From Sphingobacteriaceae bacterium (GTDB taxonomy: Bacteria > Bacteroidota > Bacteroidia > B-17B0 > Aurantibacillaceae): a stretch of 43,394 nucleotides of DNA. How positions within the stretch are numbered: the first letter of the stretch is position 1; each line of letters opens with the position of its first letter. Under the pieces are notes generated by a model that saw nothing but the letters and a program-made list of their open reading frames with translations, ran no database searches and was not told where the DNA came from. Shown here piece by piece: positions 25,357-33,040 of this stretch. Location: positions 1 through 43,394 of the forward strand of contig JAHEYG010000018.1 of the NCBI GenBank assembly GCA_023251725.1, written 5' to 3'. Made by a program: the position numbers and the translations under genes.

Positions 25357-26685
25357 ATGAATAAAAACTACAATTACAACAAACTCGTACGGTTCTACAA
25401 CCGGAGTCAAAAAAAACTATGTAAGCTAATCGCTTTGGGGAAAAATCTTTATAAACAGGATATTCTTAAAAGACGGTTAGCGCGTTTGTATGAATTACTT
25501 ATTGGCGTACAAACAAATCTTAAATTAAGTACTGTAAGCGTTGCTCTGGCAACTGGTTTTATTTTATTTAGTCCCGACGCAGTAAAAGCACAAAATTATC
25601 CTGCAATGGTTAGCAATCCATTTAATCTTACTAATGTTGGAGCTAATTGGAGTGCGGCTGGATTAACAGATTTGGATAACGACGGAGATAAAGATTTGCT
25701 TGCAGGCGATAAAACCGGCGCATTTAAATATTATAAAAATGTGGGCACTGCCAGTACTCCTAATTTCACCGTATCGGTACTTAATCCGTACGGATTAACA
25801 ACTCTTCCAAGCGCTTCGTATTCTACAATTGCATTCGTTGATCTGGATAATGATGGAGATAAGGATATGCTTTCGGGAGATGGCGCGGGAGATTTTTATT
25901 ATTACAAAAATACTGGAACCGCTTCTGTTCCGTCTTTTACAACACCGGTGATGAATCCGTACGGATTAACAAATGTGGCTACCACTTATTCTTGGCCTAC
26001 TTTCGTTGATCTGGATAATGATGGTGATAAAGACATAATGTCGGGCGATAAAAATGGTGACTTTTATTACTTTCAAAATAACGGAACCGCCGCTTTACCA
26101 GCTTTTGGCGCTCAACAGATGAATTTTTTCGGTTTGGTAATTACCGGAGGAAAATATTCGACCCCGGCTTTTGCTGATTTGGATGGTGATGGAGATAAAG
26201 ATTTGATGTCGGGAAGAAATGATGGCAGTTTTAGTTATTATCAGAATAATGGTACACCAACAGTTCCGGCATTTTTTGCTCCGGTAGTCGATCCATTTTC
26301 GTTAACACCTTCAACTAACGGCGGTTCAACACCGACCTTCGTTGATTTGGATAATGATTCTGATATGGATATTATGACAGGAGAAGCTTATGGTGATCTT
26401 ATTTATTACGAGAACACAGCGCCATTAGCAATTAAAAATAATAATTTGTTTACAGGCTTAAATATTTCTCCGAATCCAACTGTTAATGATGTAACGGTTC
26501 ATTTTAAAAATTCAAATGAAAATTTAACCATTGAAGTTTCTAATTCAATTGGTCAGGTGGTTTCATTAACTAAAACTAATTTTGAAACTAATACCATTGC
26601 ATTGCCGGAAGCAAAAGGACTTTATTTTATAAAAATCACAAATGCTTTAAACGAAAGTAATTTGTATAAAATTGTAAAGGAATAA
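25357..26685 (+). CDS. T9SS-secreted FG-GAP/VCBS repeat protein with extended N-terminus
   Basis: A 442-residue exported protein. About 55 basic residues precede the hydrophobic core VSVALATGFILFSP, with export cleavage probably near KAQN (about 80). This N-terminal region, rich in Lys, Arg and Tyr, is much longer than an ordinary signal peptide. Five FG-GAP-like repeats follow, each with a calcium-binding loop of type DLDNDGDKD and a following GDFYYYKN-type strand. The last repeat has DLDNDSDMD. The C-terminus is a T9SS type A sorting domain (NISPNPTVNDVTV, ending LYKIVKE). It follows the TIGR03032 gene and ends at a strong bidirectional terminator. Confidence 0.86.
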   Translation: MNKNYNYNKLVRFYNRSQKKLCKLIALGKNLYKQDILKRRLARLYELLIGVQTNLKLSTVSVALATGFILFSPDAVKAQNYPAMVSNPFNLTNVGANWSAAGLTDLDNDGDKDLLAGDKTGAFKYYKNVGTASTPNFTVSVLNPYGLTTLPSASYSTIAFVDLDNDGDKDMLSGDGAGDFYYYKNTGTASVPSFTTPVMNPYGLTNVATTYSWPTFVDLDNDGDKDIMSGDKNGDFYYFQNNGTAALPAFGAQQMNFFGLVITGGKYSTPAFADLDGDGDKDLMSGRNDGSFSYYQNNGTPTVPAFFAPVVDPFSLTPSTNGGSTPTFVDLDNDSDMDIMTGEAYGDLIYYENTAPLAIKNNNLFTGLNISPNPTVNDVTVHFKNSNENLTIEVSNSIGQVVSLTKTNFETNTIALPEAKGLYFIKITNALNESNLYKIVKE

Positions 26686-26711
26686 ATAAGCAATTAATTT
26701 AAAACAATTAA

Positions 26712-26745
26712 ATTAAAAAGACTGTCGATTGACGGTCTTTTTAAT
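26712..26745. terminator. Bidirectional intrinsic terminator
   Basis: A 15-base stem (26712-26726 with 26731-26745, one G-U pair) around the loop GATT, flanked by A-run and T-run. It serves the convergent FG-GAP and amidase genes. Confidence 0.88.
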
Positions 26746-26760
26746 TTTAGGAAATATTTT

Positions 26761-28587
26761 TTATTCTTTTAAGAGTTTTTTGTACAAAATATTTTTCCCG
26801 GTATCTAATTTTATCCAGTAAACACCGTTTGCTAATTGTGGGGCGCTAATGGTTTTAATTATTGTACCCGGATTTTCTTTTGATTTTGTATTTAGTATTT
26901 CTCTTCCCAAAACATCCAACAAAGAAATATTTACGTCGCCCGAATTTTCTAAATTAAAAGAAATGTTTATTTGATTGGTAAACGGATTCGGAAAAACAAC
27001 TAAGGAATTATTTTGCACGGAAGAAATAATATCAAGCGAAGCAGCAACAATGCCGTTAATTGTGTAATTCGCCGCCCATCCGGAGCTAACGATTCCACAA
27101 TCACTCCTGAACTCTACCAGCAAACTATCGTTGGTGGAAGTAATAGTGCCCGGACTAACAGTCCCGCTATATTTTCCAATTAATGGCGAGTTAATATTTC
27201 CACCATTACGAATAAATAAATAATCGTAACCGCTCTCGGTGCTAAAGGCAGTAAAATTTAAAGTAATGTTTGTGGCGCCGGGGCTTGTAAATAAATAAAC
27301 TTTGCGTTCATCGTCGGTATAATTTCCGCCTGCTCCTCCGCTGTCATAAAAATTTCCGGTAACTGCGGTGTAAGTTATTAGAGAGTAAGTATTGTTAATG
27401 AGTTTGTAATATTTATCCCAATTCCAATACGGACCCGGATCGGTATGCGTTTGGTTGGGAAACATTTGATGACCTTTTACTTTTACGCAAGAACCTTGTA
27501 AGCAAGAAGTGTAACCGCCCGAGCAGCCCGGACCATAATAAGTACGTAAAGGATTTATGCCATTGTCTACACAAATATCTTTTACCAATGCTGCGGATGC
27601 TGTATACATTGGCAGTGTGTACCAAATAGGAGTGTTGTTATAACCTTCGTGTTCGATACCAACGCAATAACTATTTTCACTTCCAACATGCCAGGCGCGG
27701 TTTATTTCTAAAACCATTTGTGTTATTTGTCCGTCGCTGCTGCGCACAACATAATGCGCGGATACAGAGGAAGCACAATTTTGAAACCACGAAATACATC
27801 CTGCGTAAGAACCTTCTACATCGTGAATGGTTACAGCGGTAATTGCCGTTCCTCCACGACCGTTATAGTTGCAGGAAGGAGCGGGAGTCCATAATGCAGG
27901 AGGATAGTCGGGTGATAAAATATTATTTAGCTTATAGTTTTGTCCCTCGTTATTAGAAATATTTGTTTTAGAAAGTTTAACGGAAGAAGAACTTAAAATT
28001 TCGTAGTTAGAACCAAAAATAGTTTTAAGATTAAGATGGTAATCGGGGAAACTGTATGCGTCCTGAAATTCGCCGTTATTTAAGAACCAATAAATTTGGT
28101 AGAGGTGAGAGTTAAGCGCGAAATTATTTATTAAATCGTTACTCACCGGCAATTCGCTTAATTCTGTAAAGATGCTTTGATAATCGCCAATTGATTTATT
28201 GAATAAATTATTTTGTTGTTGTAAAGCATTAAATGCGGCGGCGTAGGCGATAATATTTGTTTCGGGATTATTTTTTATTTCGCTTTCGCTGAAACCAGAA
28301 AGTTGTGAAATTTTGGTGAGATTGTTTCTGAAATAATTTTTTCCGTCGGCAATTAATCCCATTACACCATAAGCTTTTGGTAAACCAATGCAGCTTTGTT
28401 CTTGAGAATCTAAATGTGTAAATCTGCTTTGCGTAAAAGCCACCGATTCTAATAAACCTTTAGGAATGGAAGGATACAAAGCATAAGCTTTTTTGAACTG
28501 CGCCGAGTAGGGATTTGCAACAATTAATTCGTGGGCTTTAATGCCGAAACTTCCCAATAAGAAAAGTAAAATGTAGATTTTTTTCAT
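26761..28587 (-). CDS. T9SS-secreted peptidoglycan hydrolase: lysozyme-like + amidase_2 + CUB
   Basis: A 608-residue secreted protein. The signal peptide is about 1-18. Residues 30-140 resemble a lytic-transglycosylase/lysozyme fold, with GLLESVAFTQSRF (candidate catalytic Glu in LLES) and AYGVMGLIADG. About 235-400 is an N-acetylmuramoyl-L-alanine amidase_2/PGRP domain: TIHDVEG, SAHYVVRSSDGQI, AWHVGSENSYCVGIEHEG and GHQMFP with HTDPGPYWNW. The expected zinc ligands (His in TIHD, His and Asp in HTDPG) are visible. About 412-520 is a CUB-like domain (YDSGGAGGNYTDDE, YDYLFIRNG, VEFRSDCG). A T9SS type A sorting domain ends the protein (VFPNPFTNQINISF, ending KKLLKE). Likely role: cleaving peptidoglycan outside the cell. 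Confidence 0.86.
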   Translation of the reverse strand: MKKIYILLFLLGSFGIKAHELIVANPYSAQFKKAYALYPSIPKGLLESVAFTQSRFTHLDSQEQSCIGLPKAYGVMGLIADGKNYFRNNLTKISQLSGFSESEIKNNPETNIIAYAAAFNALQQQNNLFNKSIGDYQSIFTELSELPVSNDLINNFALNSHLYQIYWFLNNGEFQDAYSFPDYHLNLKTIFGSNYEILSSSSVKLSKTNISNNEGQNYKLNNILSPDYPPALWTPAPSCNYNGRGGTAITAVTIHDVEGSYAGCISWFQNCASSVSAHYVVRSSDGQITQMVLEINRAWHVGSENSYCVGIEHEGYNNTPIWYTLPMYTASAALVKDICVDNGINPLRTYYGPGCSGGYTSCLQGSCVKVKGHQMFPNQTHTDPGPYWNWDKYYKLINNTYSLITYTAVTGNFYDSGGAGGNYTDDERKVYLFTSPGATNITLNFTAFSTESGYDYLFIRNGGNINSPLIGKYSGTVSPGTITSTNDSLLVEFRSDCGIVSSGWAANYTINGIVAASLDIISSVQNNSLVVFPNPFTNQINISFNLENSGDVNISLLDVLGREILNTKSKENPGTIIKTISAPQLANGVYWIKLDTGKNILYKKLLKE

Positions 28588-28680
28588 GATGTGAATTTAA
28601 GGATAACAAATCACAATAAAGAAGGTTTAAAATTTAAAATCGTTTTAGGAAACTAGTATTCTGTAAAGAGGGGAATTTGT

Positions 28681-29118
28681 TTATTTTAAATTATCCAAAT
28701 CATCTATGTCTCTTGGCCGACCTGAAGCTTTTTTATTTTTAAGAAGATCGTTATATCCAATGAAATTTACAACAAGGTCGTCAATTTCAACTTCTTTTCG
28801 ATTCTTAAAACATTCTTCAAATGTTACACCATCGATATTTGTGAGAAGATCAATTCGAAGTGGAGGATAACCTAATTGAATTACATTACCTTCGGTTGTA
28901 AGATCAGATTCCTTGAGTTTGAAAGATGAAAATCCAAAAAGATTTACGCATTTTAATATTTTGGAAGCATTTTCGGGAGTTGGATTAAGCCAGATATCGA
29001 GGTCGCCGGTATATCTTGGATGCCCGTGTATTCCTACAGCGTAACCTCCAACAATAAGATACTCCGCTTTACTTTTTATCAATAATTCTACAAACTCTTT
29101 GAAGTCTTGGCTGAACAT
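28681..29118 (-). CDS. Nucleotidyltransferase-fold protein (MNT/AbiEii-like)
   Basis: A 145-residue protein of the DNA polymerase beta-like nucleotidyltransferase superfamily. GGYAVGIHGHPRYTGDLDIWL (23-43) contains the GG...DxD metal-binding core, and RIDLLTNI supplies the third acidic residue. Family members include AbiEii-type toxins and MNT-type antitoxins. Its start lies inside the upstream 60-residue gene, overlapping by 50 bases in a different frame, so the two are translationally coupled. The closing segment GRPRDIDDLDNLK is typical of these Bacteroidota proteins. Whether it modifies RNA, protein or a small molecule is unknown. Confidence 0.83.
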   Translation of the reverse strand: MFSQDFKEFVELLIKSKAEYLIVGGYAVGIHGHPRYTGDLDIWLNPTPENASKILKCVNLFGFSSFKLKESDLTTEGNVIQLGYPPLRIDLLTNIDGVTFEECFKNRKEVEIDDLVVNFIGYNDLLKNKKASGRPRDIDDLDNLK

Positions 29119-29251
29119 CTTTTTTAAAATTTATAAATTGTTGCCTCAATAATTCAATGGTTGCCAAACGTTCAGTTACACTTTTTGTCATCCAATATTC
29201 AAAATCGTTTTGTTTATCTTTCAATGAAATTATTTTGAGAACTTTATCCAT
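29069..29251 (-). CDS. Small partner protein of the nucleotidyltransferase
   Basis: A 60-residue charged helical protein, starting at ATG 29251 (MDKVLKIISLKDKQ). Longer readings begin inside the meaB stop region and add a spurious hydrophobic N-terminus. Segments DFEYWMTKSVTERLATIELLRQQ and PRLQRVCRIID match, from memory, a small protein frequently encoded just before DUF6036/NTase genes in Bacteroidota. The 50-base overlap with the nucleotidyltransferase supports a functional pair, possibly a toxin-antitoxin or regulator-enzyme module. Confidence 0.72.
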   Translation of the reverse strand: MDKVLKIISLKDKQNDFEYWMTKSVTERLATIELLRQQFINFKKDVQPRLQRVCRIIDKK

Positions 29252-29286
29252 AATCAAATATAAACAAAAACCAGCAAATAATAAAA

Positions 29287-30279
29287 CTACTTCTTCCATT
29301 TCTTCACCAATTCCGAAGCCAATTTATAAGGATTTACATTTTTACCACTCAGTTTTTTTTCGATGGCCTGAATTTGTTTTTTTATTTTAGGATTGGTATA
29401 AAATTTCTCCAATAAAGAATTGGAAACACTGCGATGAAACCATTCTAATTGCTGAGCTTGTCGTTTTTTATTAAAATATTTATTGCTTATTGTTAAGCGT
29501 TTATACTCTTCAATAACATCATAAACTTCTTTAATGCCTTCGTTTTGTATGGCCGAACAGGTGTTTACTTTTGGTATCCATCCGCTTTCGGTGGCCGGAA
29601 ATAAATGAATGGCATTGGCATATTCTGCCCGCGCACCTTTTGCTTTCTGAATATTATTGCCATCGGCTTTTGTAATTATAATTGAATCGGCCATTTCCAT
29701 AATGCCGCGTTTTATACCTTGTAATTCATCGCCTGCCCCTGCTAACATCAGTAATAAAAAGAAATCGGTCATTTCATTCACCGAAATTTCGCTCTGCCCA
29801 ACACCCACCGTTTCCACAATAATAAAATCAAATCCTGCGGCCTCACACAATAAAATGGTTTCATTAGTTTTGCGCGCCACTCCTCCCAAACTTCCGGAGC
29901 TCGGCGAAGGACGAATATAAGCACCGGGATGAACCGATAATTTTTCCATCCGCGTTTTATCTCCCAAAATACTGCCCTTGCTTTTGCTACTGCTGGGGTC
30001 AATGGTTAAAACAGCTAGGTGGTGACCGTTAGTTACCAAATGCAAACCAAAACTTTCAATAAATGTACTTTTACCAACTCCCGGCACACCGGTAATTCCC
30101 AAACGAAACGATTTACCGCTTTTACCAATGATGCCGTCAATAATTTTTTCTGCAATTTTTTGGTGTTCGTCTTTTGTAGATTCTACCAATGTAATGGCGC
30201 GACTGAGAATAGAAATATCGCGTTTTAAAATCCCTTTAATGTAAAATTCGGGCTTAAATATTTCGGAAGTTTTTTTCAA
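29287..30279 (-). CDS. meaB: Methylmalonyl-CoA mutase-associated GTPase MeaB (ArgK)
   Basis: A 330-residue G3E-family GTPase. The P-loop is GVPGVGKST (64-72), with DPSSS at Switch I, DFIIVETVGVGQSE at Switch II and ITKADG as the base-recognition motif. MeaB loads and protects the adenosylcobalamin-dependent methylmalonyl-CoA mutase. The mutase genes are not in this window. It starts at TTG 30279 immediately after the stop of the AMP nucleosidase gene (no spacing); no internal Met is suitably placed before the conserved part. The short final extension and the downstream small gene complete a four-gene minus-strand series. Confidence 0.93.
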   Translation of the reverse strand: MKKTSEIFKPEFYIKGILKRDISILSRAITLVESTKDEHQKIAEKIIDGIIGKSGKSFRLGITGVPGVGKSTFIESFGLHLVTNGHHLAVLTIDPSSSKSKGSILGDKTRMEKLSVHPGAYIRPSPSSGSLGGVARKTNETILLCEAAGFDFIIVETVGVGQSEISVNEMTDFFLLLMLAGAGDELQGIKRGIMEMADSIIITKADGNNIQKAKGARAEYANAIHLFPATESGWIPKVNTCSAIQNEGIKEVYDVIEEYKRLTISNKYFNKKRQAQQLEWFHRSVSNSLLEKFYTNPKIKKQIQAIEKKLSGKNVNPYKLASELVKKWKK

Positions 30280-31053
30280 TTAATCGAAACGTAAATGTTT
30301 TACGGAAATACCTTTGTTTTGTAATTCTTTTAAAGATTCAATGCCAATTCTTAAATGTTCGTTCACAAAATTTTCAGTAACTATTTTGTCGCTCGCTTCT
30401 GTTTTTACACCTTCGGGTGTCATCGGCTGATCGGTTACTAATAACAAAGCCCCTGTAGGAATTTCATTATGAAAACCAACAGTAAAAATGGTGGCGGTTT
30501 CCATATCAATAGCCATTACGCGCAGCACTTTTAAATATTCTTTAAAATTATCATCGTGTTCCCAAACTCTTCTGTTAGTTGTATAAACTGTACCGGTCCA
30601 ATAATCTTTATTGCTTATTCTAATAGTATACGAAATTGCTTTTTGTAGATTAAAAGAGGGCAGAGCAGGAACTTCTTTTGGTAAATAATCATCGCTGGTT
30701 CCGTCGCCACGTATAGCCGCAATCGGTAAAATTAAATCACCTATCTGATTTTTCTTTTTCAATCCGCCGCACTTTCCTAAAAATAAAACAGCTTTAGGAT
30801 GAATTGCACTTAGCAAATCCATAACAGTTGCCGCGCCCGCACTTCCCATGCCAAAATTAATTATTGTAATTCCGTTAGCGGTGGCGTTGCACATTGGCCG
30901 GTCTAAACCTTTTACTTCAACATTATTTAATTTAGCAAACAGGTGAACATAATTACTAAAATTCACCAATAAAATATACTGACCAAATTCTCCGAGCGCT
31001 AAACCCGTATAACGAGGTAGCCAGTTGTTTACTATTTCTTCTTTACTTTTCAT
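30280..31053 (-). CDS. amn: AMP nucleosidase
   Basis: A 257-residue nucleoside phosphorylase-fold protein of the short Bacteroidota AMP nucleosidase type, without the N-terminal domain of the E. coli enzyme. Key parts are INFGMGSAGAATVMDLL, LFLGKCGGLKKKNQIGDLILPIAAIRGDGTS, and AIDMETATIFTVGF with the catalytic Glu. Later, LLLVTDQPMTPEG carries the active-site Asp. It hydrolyses AMP to adenine and ribose 5-phosphate. It is the first gene of a series with meaB, and is divergent from the HSDR_N gene with a 44-base gap that must hold both promoters. Confidence 0.93.
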   Translation of the reverse strand: MKSKEEIVNNWLPRYTGLALGEFGQYILLVNFSNYVHLFAKLNNVEVKGLDRPMCNATANGITIINFGMGSAGAATVMDLLSAIHPKAVLFLGKCGGLKKKNQIGDLILPIAAIRGDGTSDDYLPKEVPALPSFNLQKAISYTIRISNKDYWTGTVYTTNRRVWEHDDNFKEYLKVLRVMAIDMETATIFTVGFHNEIPTGALLLVTDQPMTPEGVKTEASDKIVTENFVNEHLRIGIESLKELQNKGISVKHLRFD

Positions 31054-31097
31054 TATAATCTGATAATATGTAAATATATTTATAAAAATTTAATTTA

Positions 31098-31553
31098 TTG
31101 GAAGGCGCACTAAAATATCCAACATTTAATATACGCATAAAAAACGAAAGCGGAAAAGCTTTTATTTTCGATTCCGTTCGTAAAAAATGGCTGGTTTTGA
31201 GTCCGGAAGAGTGGGTGCGCCAGCATTTAATTAATTTTTTGACTGGTTATAAAAATGTTCCTGCCTCATTAATTTCTGTTGAAAAGGAAATCATCTTAAA
31301 CAACACCAAAAAACGCTACGATATTGTTATTTATAATAAAACGTTGAATCCGGTTTTATTAATAGAATGCAAATCGCCCGATGTAGAATTAAATAATTCA
31401 ACCATTGAACAGGCCATGCGTTATAATTTAATTTTGGGAGTAAATTATTTGTTATTAAGCAACGGATTAAAAGATGTAATGATAAAAATAGAAGAAGGAA
31501 AAACTAATGTATTAAAAGAAATTCCGGATTATGAAGAATTAATTAAACTTTAA
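31098..31553 (+). CDS. Stand-alone HSDR_N-type nuclease-fold protein
   Basis: A 151-residue protein matching the N-terminal domain of type I restriction R subunits. It shows SPEEWVRQHLINFL, an RYDIVIYNK strand with Asp, and LLIECKSPDV, giving the PD-(D/E)xK core D...ExK, then TIEQAMRYN. No helicase or HsdM/HsdS gene follows. From memory such short proteins are widespread in Bacteroidota and are annotated as HSDR_N_2 domain proteins. The start appears to be TTG at 31098, since no in-frame ATG is near. It is divergent from amn. Function is unknown; a nuclease role in DNA repair or defence is possible. Confidence 0.82.
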   Translation: MEGALKYPTFNIRIKNESGKAFIFDSVRKKWLVLSPEEWVRQHLINFLTGYKNVPASLISVEKEIILNNTKKRYDIVIYNKTLNPVLLIECKSPDVELNNSTIEQAMRYNLILGVNYLLLSNGLKDVMIKIEEGKTNVLKEIPDYEELIKL

Positions 31554-31567
31554 AGGTGGGAAAAAAG

Positions 31568-31620
31568 ATTAAAGATATAAGATTAAAGAGATTTAAGGGA
31601 CCCAAGGGACTTAAGGGATA
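31568..31620. repeat. Purine-rich repetitive stretch after HSDR_N gene
   Basis: Irregular repeats of GATTAAAGA and AAGGGAC/TTAAGGGA fill most of the 91-base gap between convergent genes. The same words build the longer repeat at 32803-32968, on the other side of the esterase gene. Confidence 0.6.
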
Positions 31621-31644
31621 AAAACACTAAACACTAGGAACTAA

Positions 31645-32775
31645 TCACTCTTTCACAATTTTAGTATTAAAAAAACTTCCTTCGCAAGAAATTTTTATAA
31701 AATAAATTCCGGGATTTAAATTGCTGAGATTAATTTCTTTTGTTTTTGTTGGAGAAATAATTTCTTTCCCAAAAATATCATTCACACTAACCGAAATTTC
31801 TTTATCGGTATTAATAAATAGTTTTTCAGAAGAAGGATTAGGATACACACTAAAACTTAATTGTTCGGGAGCTAAATTATTTATTCCCATTAATAAATTC
31901 AATTTATATTTTCTAAAAAATCTCCATATTTCAACCGAAGCATTAAAATCCTGATTAGTTACCCCAATAATTGTAGTGGCACCCGGCCAGGTATGACCGC
32001 CGCCAATAATTTTATACAATTCATTGGTAGAACCCGAATTTCCGCCCGACCATAAATATCGTGTGGCTGTACCGCCATCTGCGGGAACAATATCCGGCAA
32101 ATTTGTAAAAGTTGGAATGGCATTACAATTATTATGAAGTCTCCAATATTTCATTAACGAATCAACAGCAATTTCTCCCGCCGCCCCATTATACGGAACC
32201 GTTGCATCAGCAGTGCCATGAATATGGATTACCGGAACTGGACGGGAAGGATTGCAAGTGGGAGAAAAAGAAGTAAACATTGTACCCGCAACACTTCCGA
32301 TAGCCGCAATTTTATTACTTAAATTACATGCTAAGTAATTACTCATAAATCCGCCGTTACTTAATCCTGTGGAATAAACAGCATTTAAATCAATATTATA
32401 ATGCGCTTTTAAAGTATCAATCAATTCAGAAACAAATTGCAAATCTTTTGCACCGGAGGGAGACAAGCCCGCATTCCAATAGGGCTGGTTGCTTCCGTCG
32501 AGCGTACCTTGCGGATGAACAATTAAAAATTTTGCCGTGTCGGCCACAGGCATAAAGTTTCCATAATATTGCTGCGCTAAGGCGGTGGATGTATATCCGT
32601 GAAAATTCATTACTAAAGGATAAGCGGTGGCTCCTGTATAAGAAAGCGGTTTATACAAACGATACTTGCGCCAGATAGCGTTTGATTTTATGCTGTCGAT
32701 TTTTGTAATGCCCGTTTGGGAATAAATAAAAAATCCGGAAAAAATAAAAACTGTAAAAAGTAATTTTGATTTCAT
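31645..32775 (-). CDS. T9SS-secreted PHB-depolymerase-family esterase
   Basis: A 376-residue secreted alpha/beta hydrolase. The signal peptide is 1-19 (FIYSQ). The nucleophile elbow is Ser in STGLSNGGFM (GxSxGG type). The acid is Asp in HIHGTADATVPYNG, and the base is His in GGGHTWPG, completing a triad typical of the Esterase_PHB/LpqC group. Such enzymes cleave short polyhydroxyalkanoates, feruloyl or acetyl esters of plant polysaccharides. A T9SS type A sorting domain closes the protein (VYPNPSSEKLF, ending FNTKIVKE). Purine-rich repeat tracts flank the gene on both sides. The substrate is not evident from the sequence. Confidence 0.88.
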   Translation of the reverse strand: MKSKLLFTVFIFSGFFIYSQTGITKIDSIKSNAIWRKYRLYKPLSYTGATAYPLVMNFHGYTSTALAQQYYGNFMPVADTAKFLIVHPQGTLDGSNQPYWNAGLSPSGAKDLQFVSELIDTLKAHYNIDLNAVYSTGLSNGGFMSNYLACNLSNKIAAIGSVAGTMFTSFSPTCNPSRPVPVIHIHGTADATVPYNGAAGEIAVDSLMKYWRLHNNCNAIPTFTNLPDIVPADGGTATRYLWSGGNSGSTNELYKIIGGGHTWPGATTIIGVTNQDFNASVEIWRFFRKYKLNLLMGINNLAPEQLSFSVYPNPSSEKLFINTDKEISVSVNDIFGKEIISPTKTKEINLSNLNPGIYFIKISCEGSFFNTKIVKE

Positions 32776-32802
32776 AAAGCTAAGATACGGAAAAAAGATT
32801 TA

Positions 32803-32968
32803 AGATTAAAGACTCAAGAGATTGAAGGGACTTAAGGGACGGAAGGGATTGGAAAGATGGAAGGGAGGATGAAAGACAAAAGATTAAAGACTCAAGAGAT
32901 TGAATGGATTTAAGAGACTTAATGGATTGAAGGGATTGGATCGAAGATGAAAGACAAAAGATTAAAGA
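32803..32968. repeat. Purine-rich tandem repeat, 78-base period
   Basis: The 24-base word at 32803-32826 recurs exactly at 32881-32904, and the 23-base word at 32868-32890 recurs exactly at 32946-32968. Both are shifted by 78 bases. Two diverged full units and a partial third are present, almost free of C on this strand. It lies before the esterase start, in the 265-base gap to the restriction gene. Confidence 0.85.
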
Positions 32969-32985
32969 TGTAAGACAATTACTGG

Positions 32986-33017
32986 TAGGTGTTTTTAGCC
33001 GCTATATCGGACACCTA
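32986..33017. other. Stem-loop between repeat and restriction gene
   Basis: TAGGTGT (32986-32992) pairs with ACACCTA (33011-33017); within it CCG/CGG can add a short inner stem. It lies 24 bases after the restriction gene's stop and may end its transcript, though no T-run follows. Confidence 0.35.
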
Positions 33018-33040
33018 GTTTTCAATCACGTCTGCTTATA

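Noticed and set aside
32803-32968. CRISPR array
   Set aside because: Units are contiguous diverged purine-rich repeats, without regular repeat-spacer alternation, and no cas gene is present.
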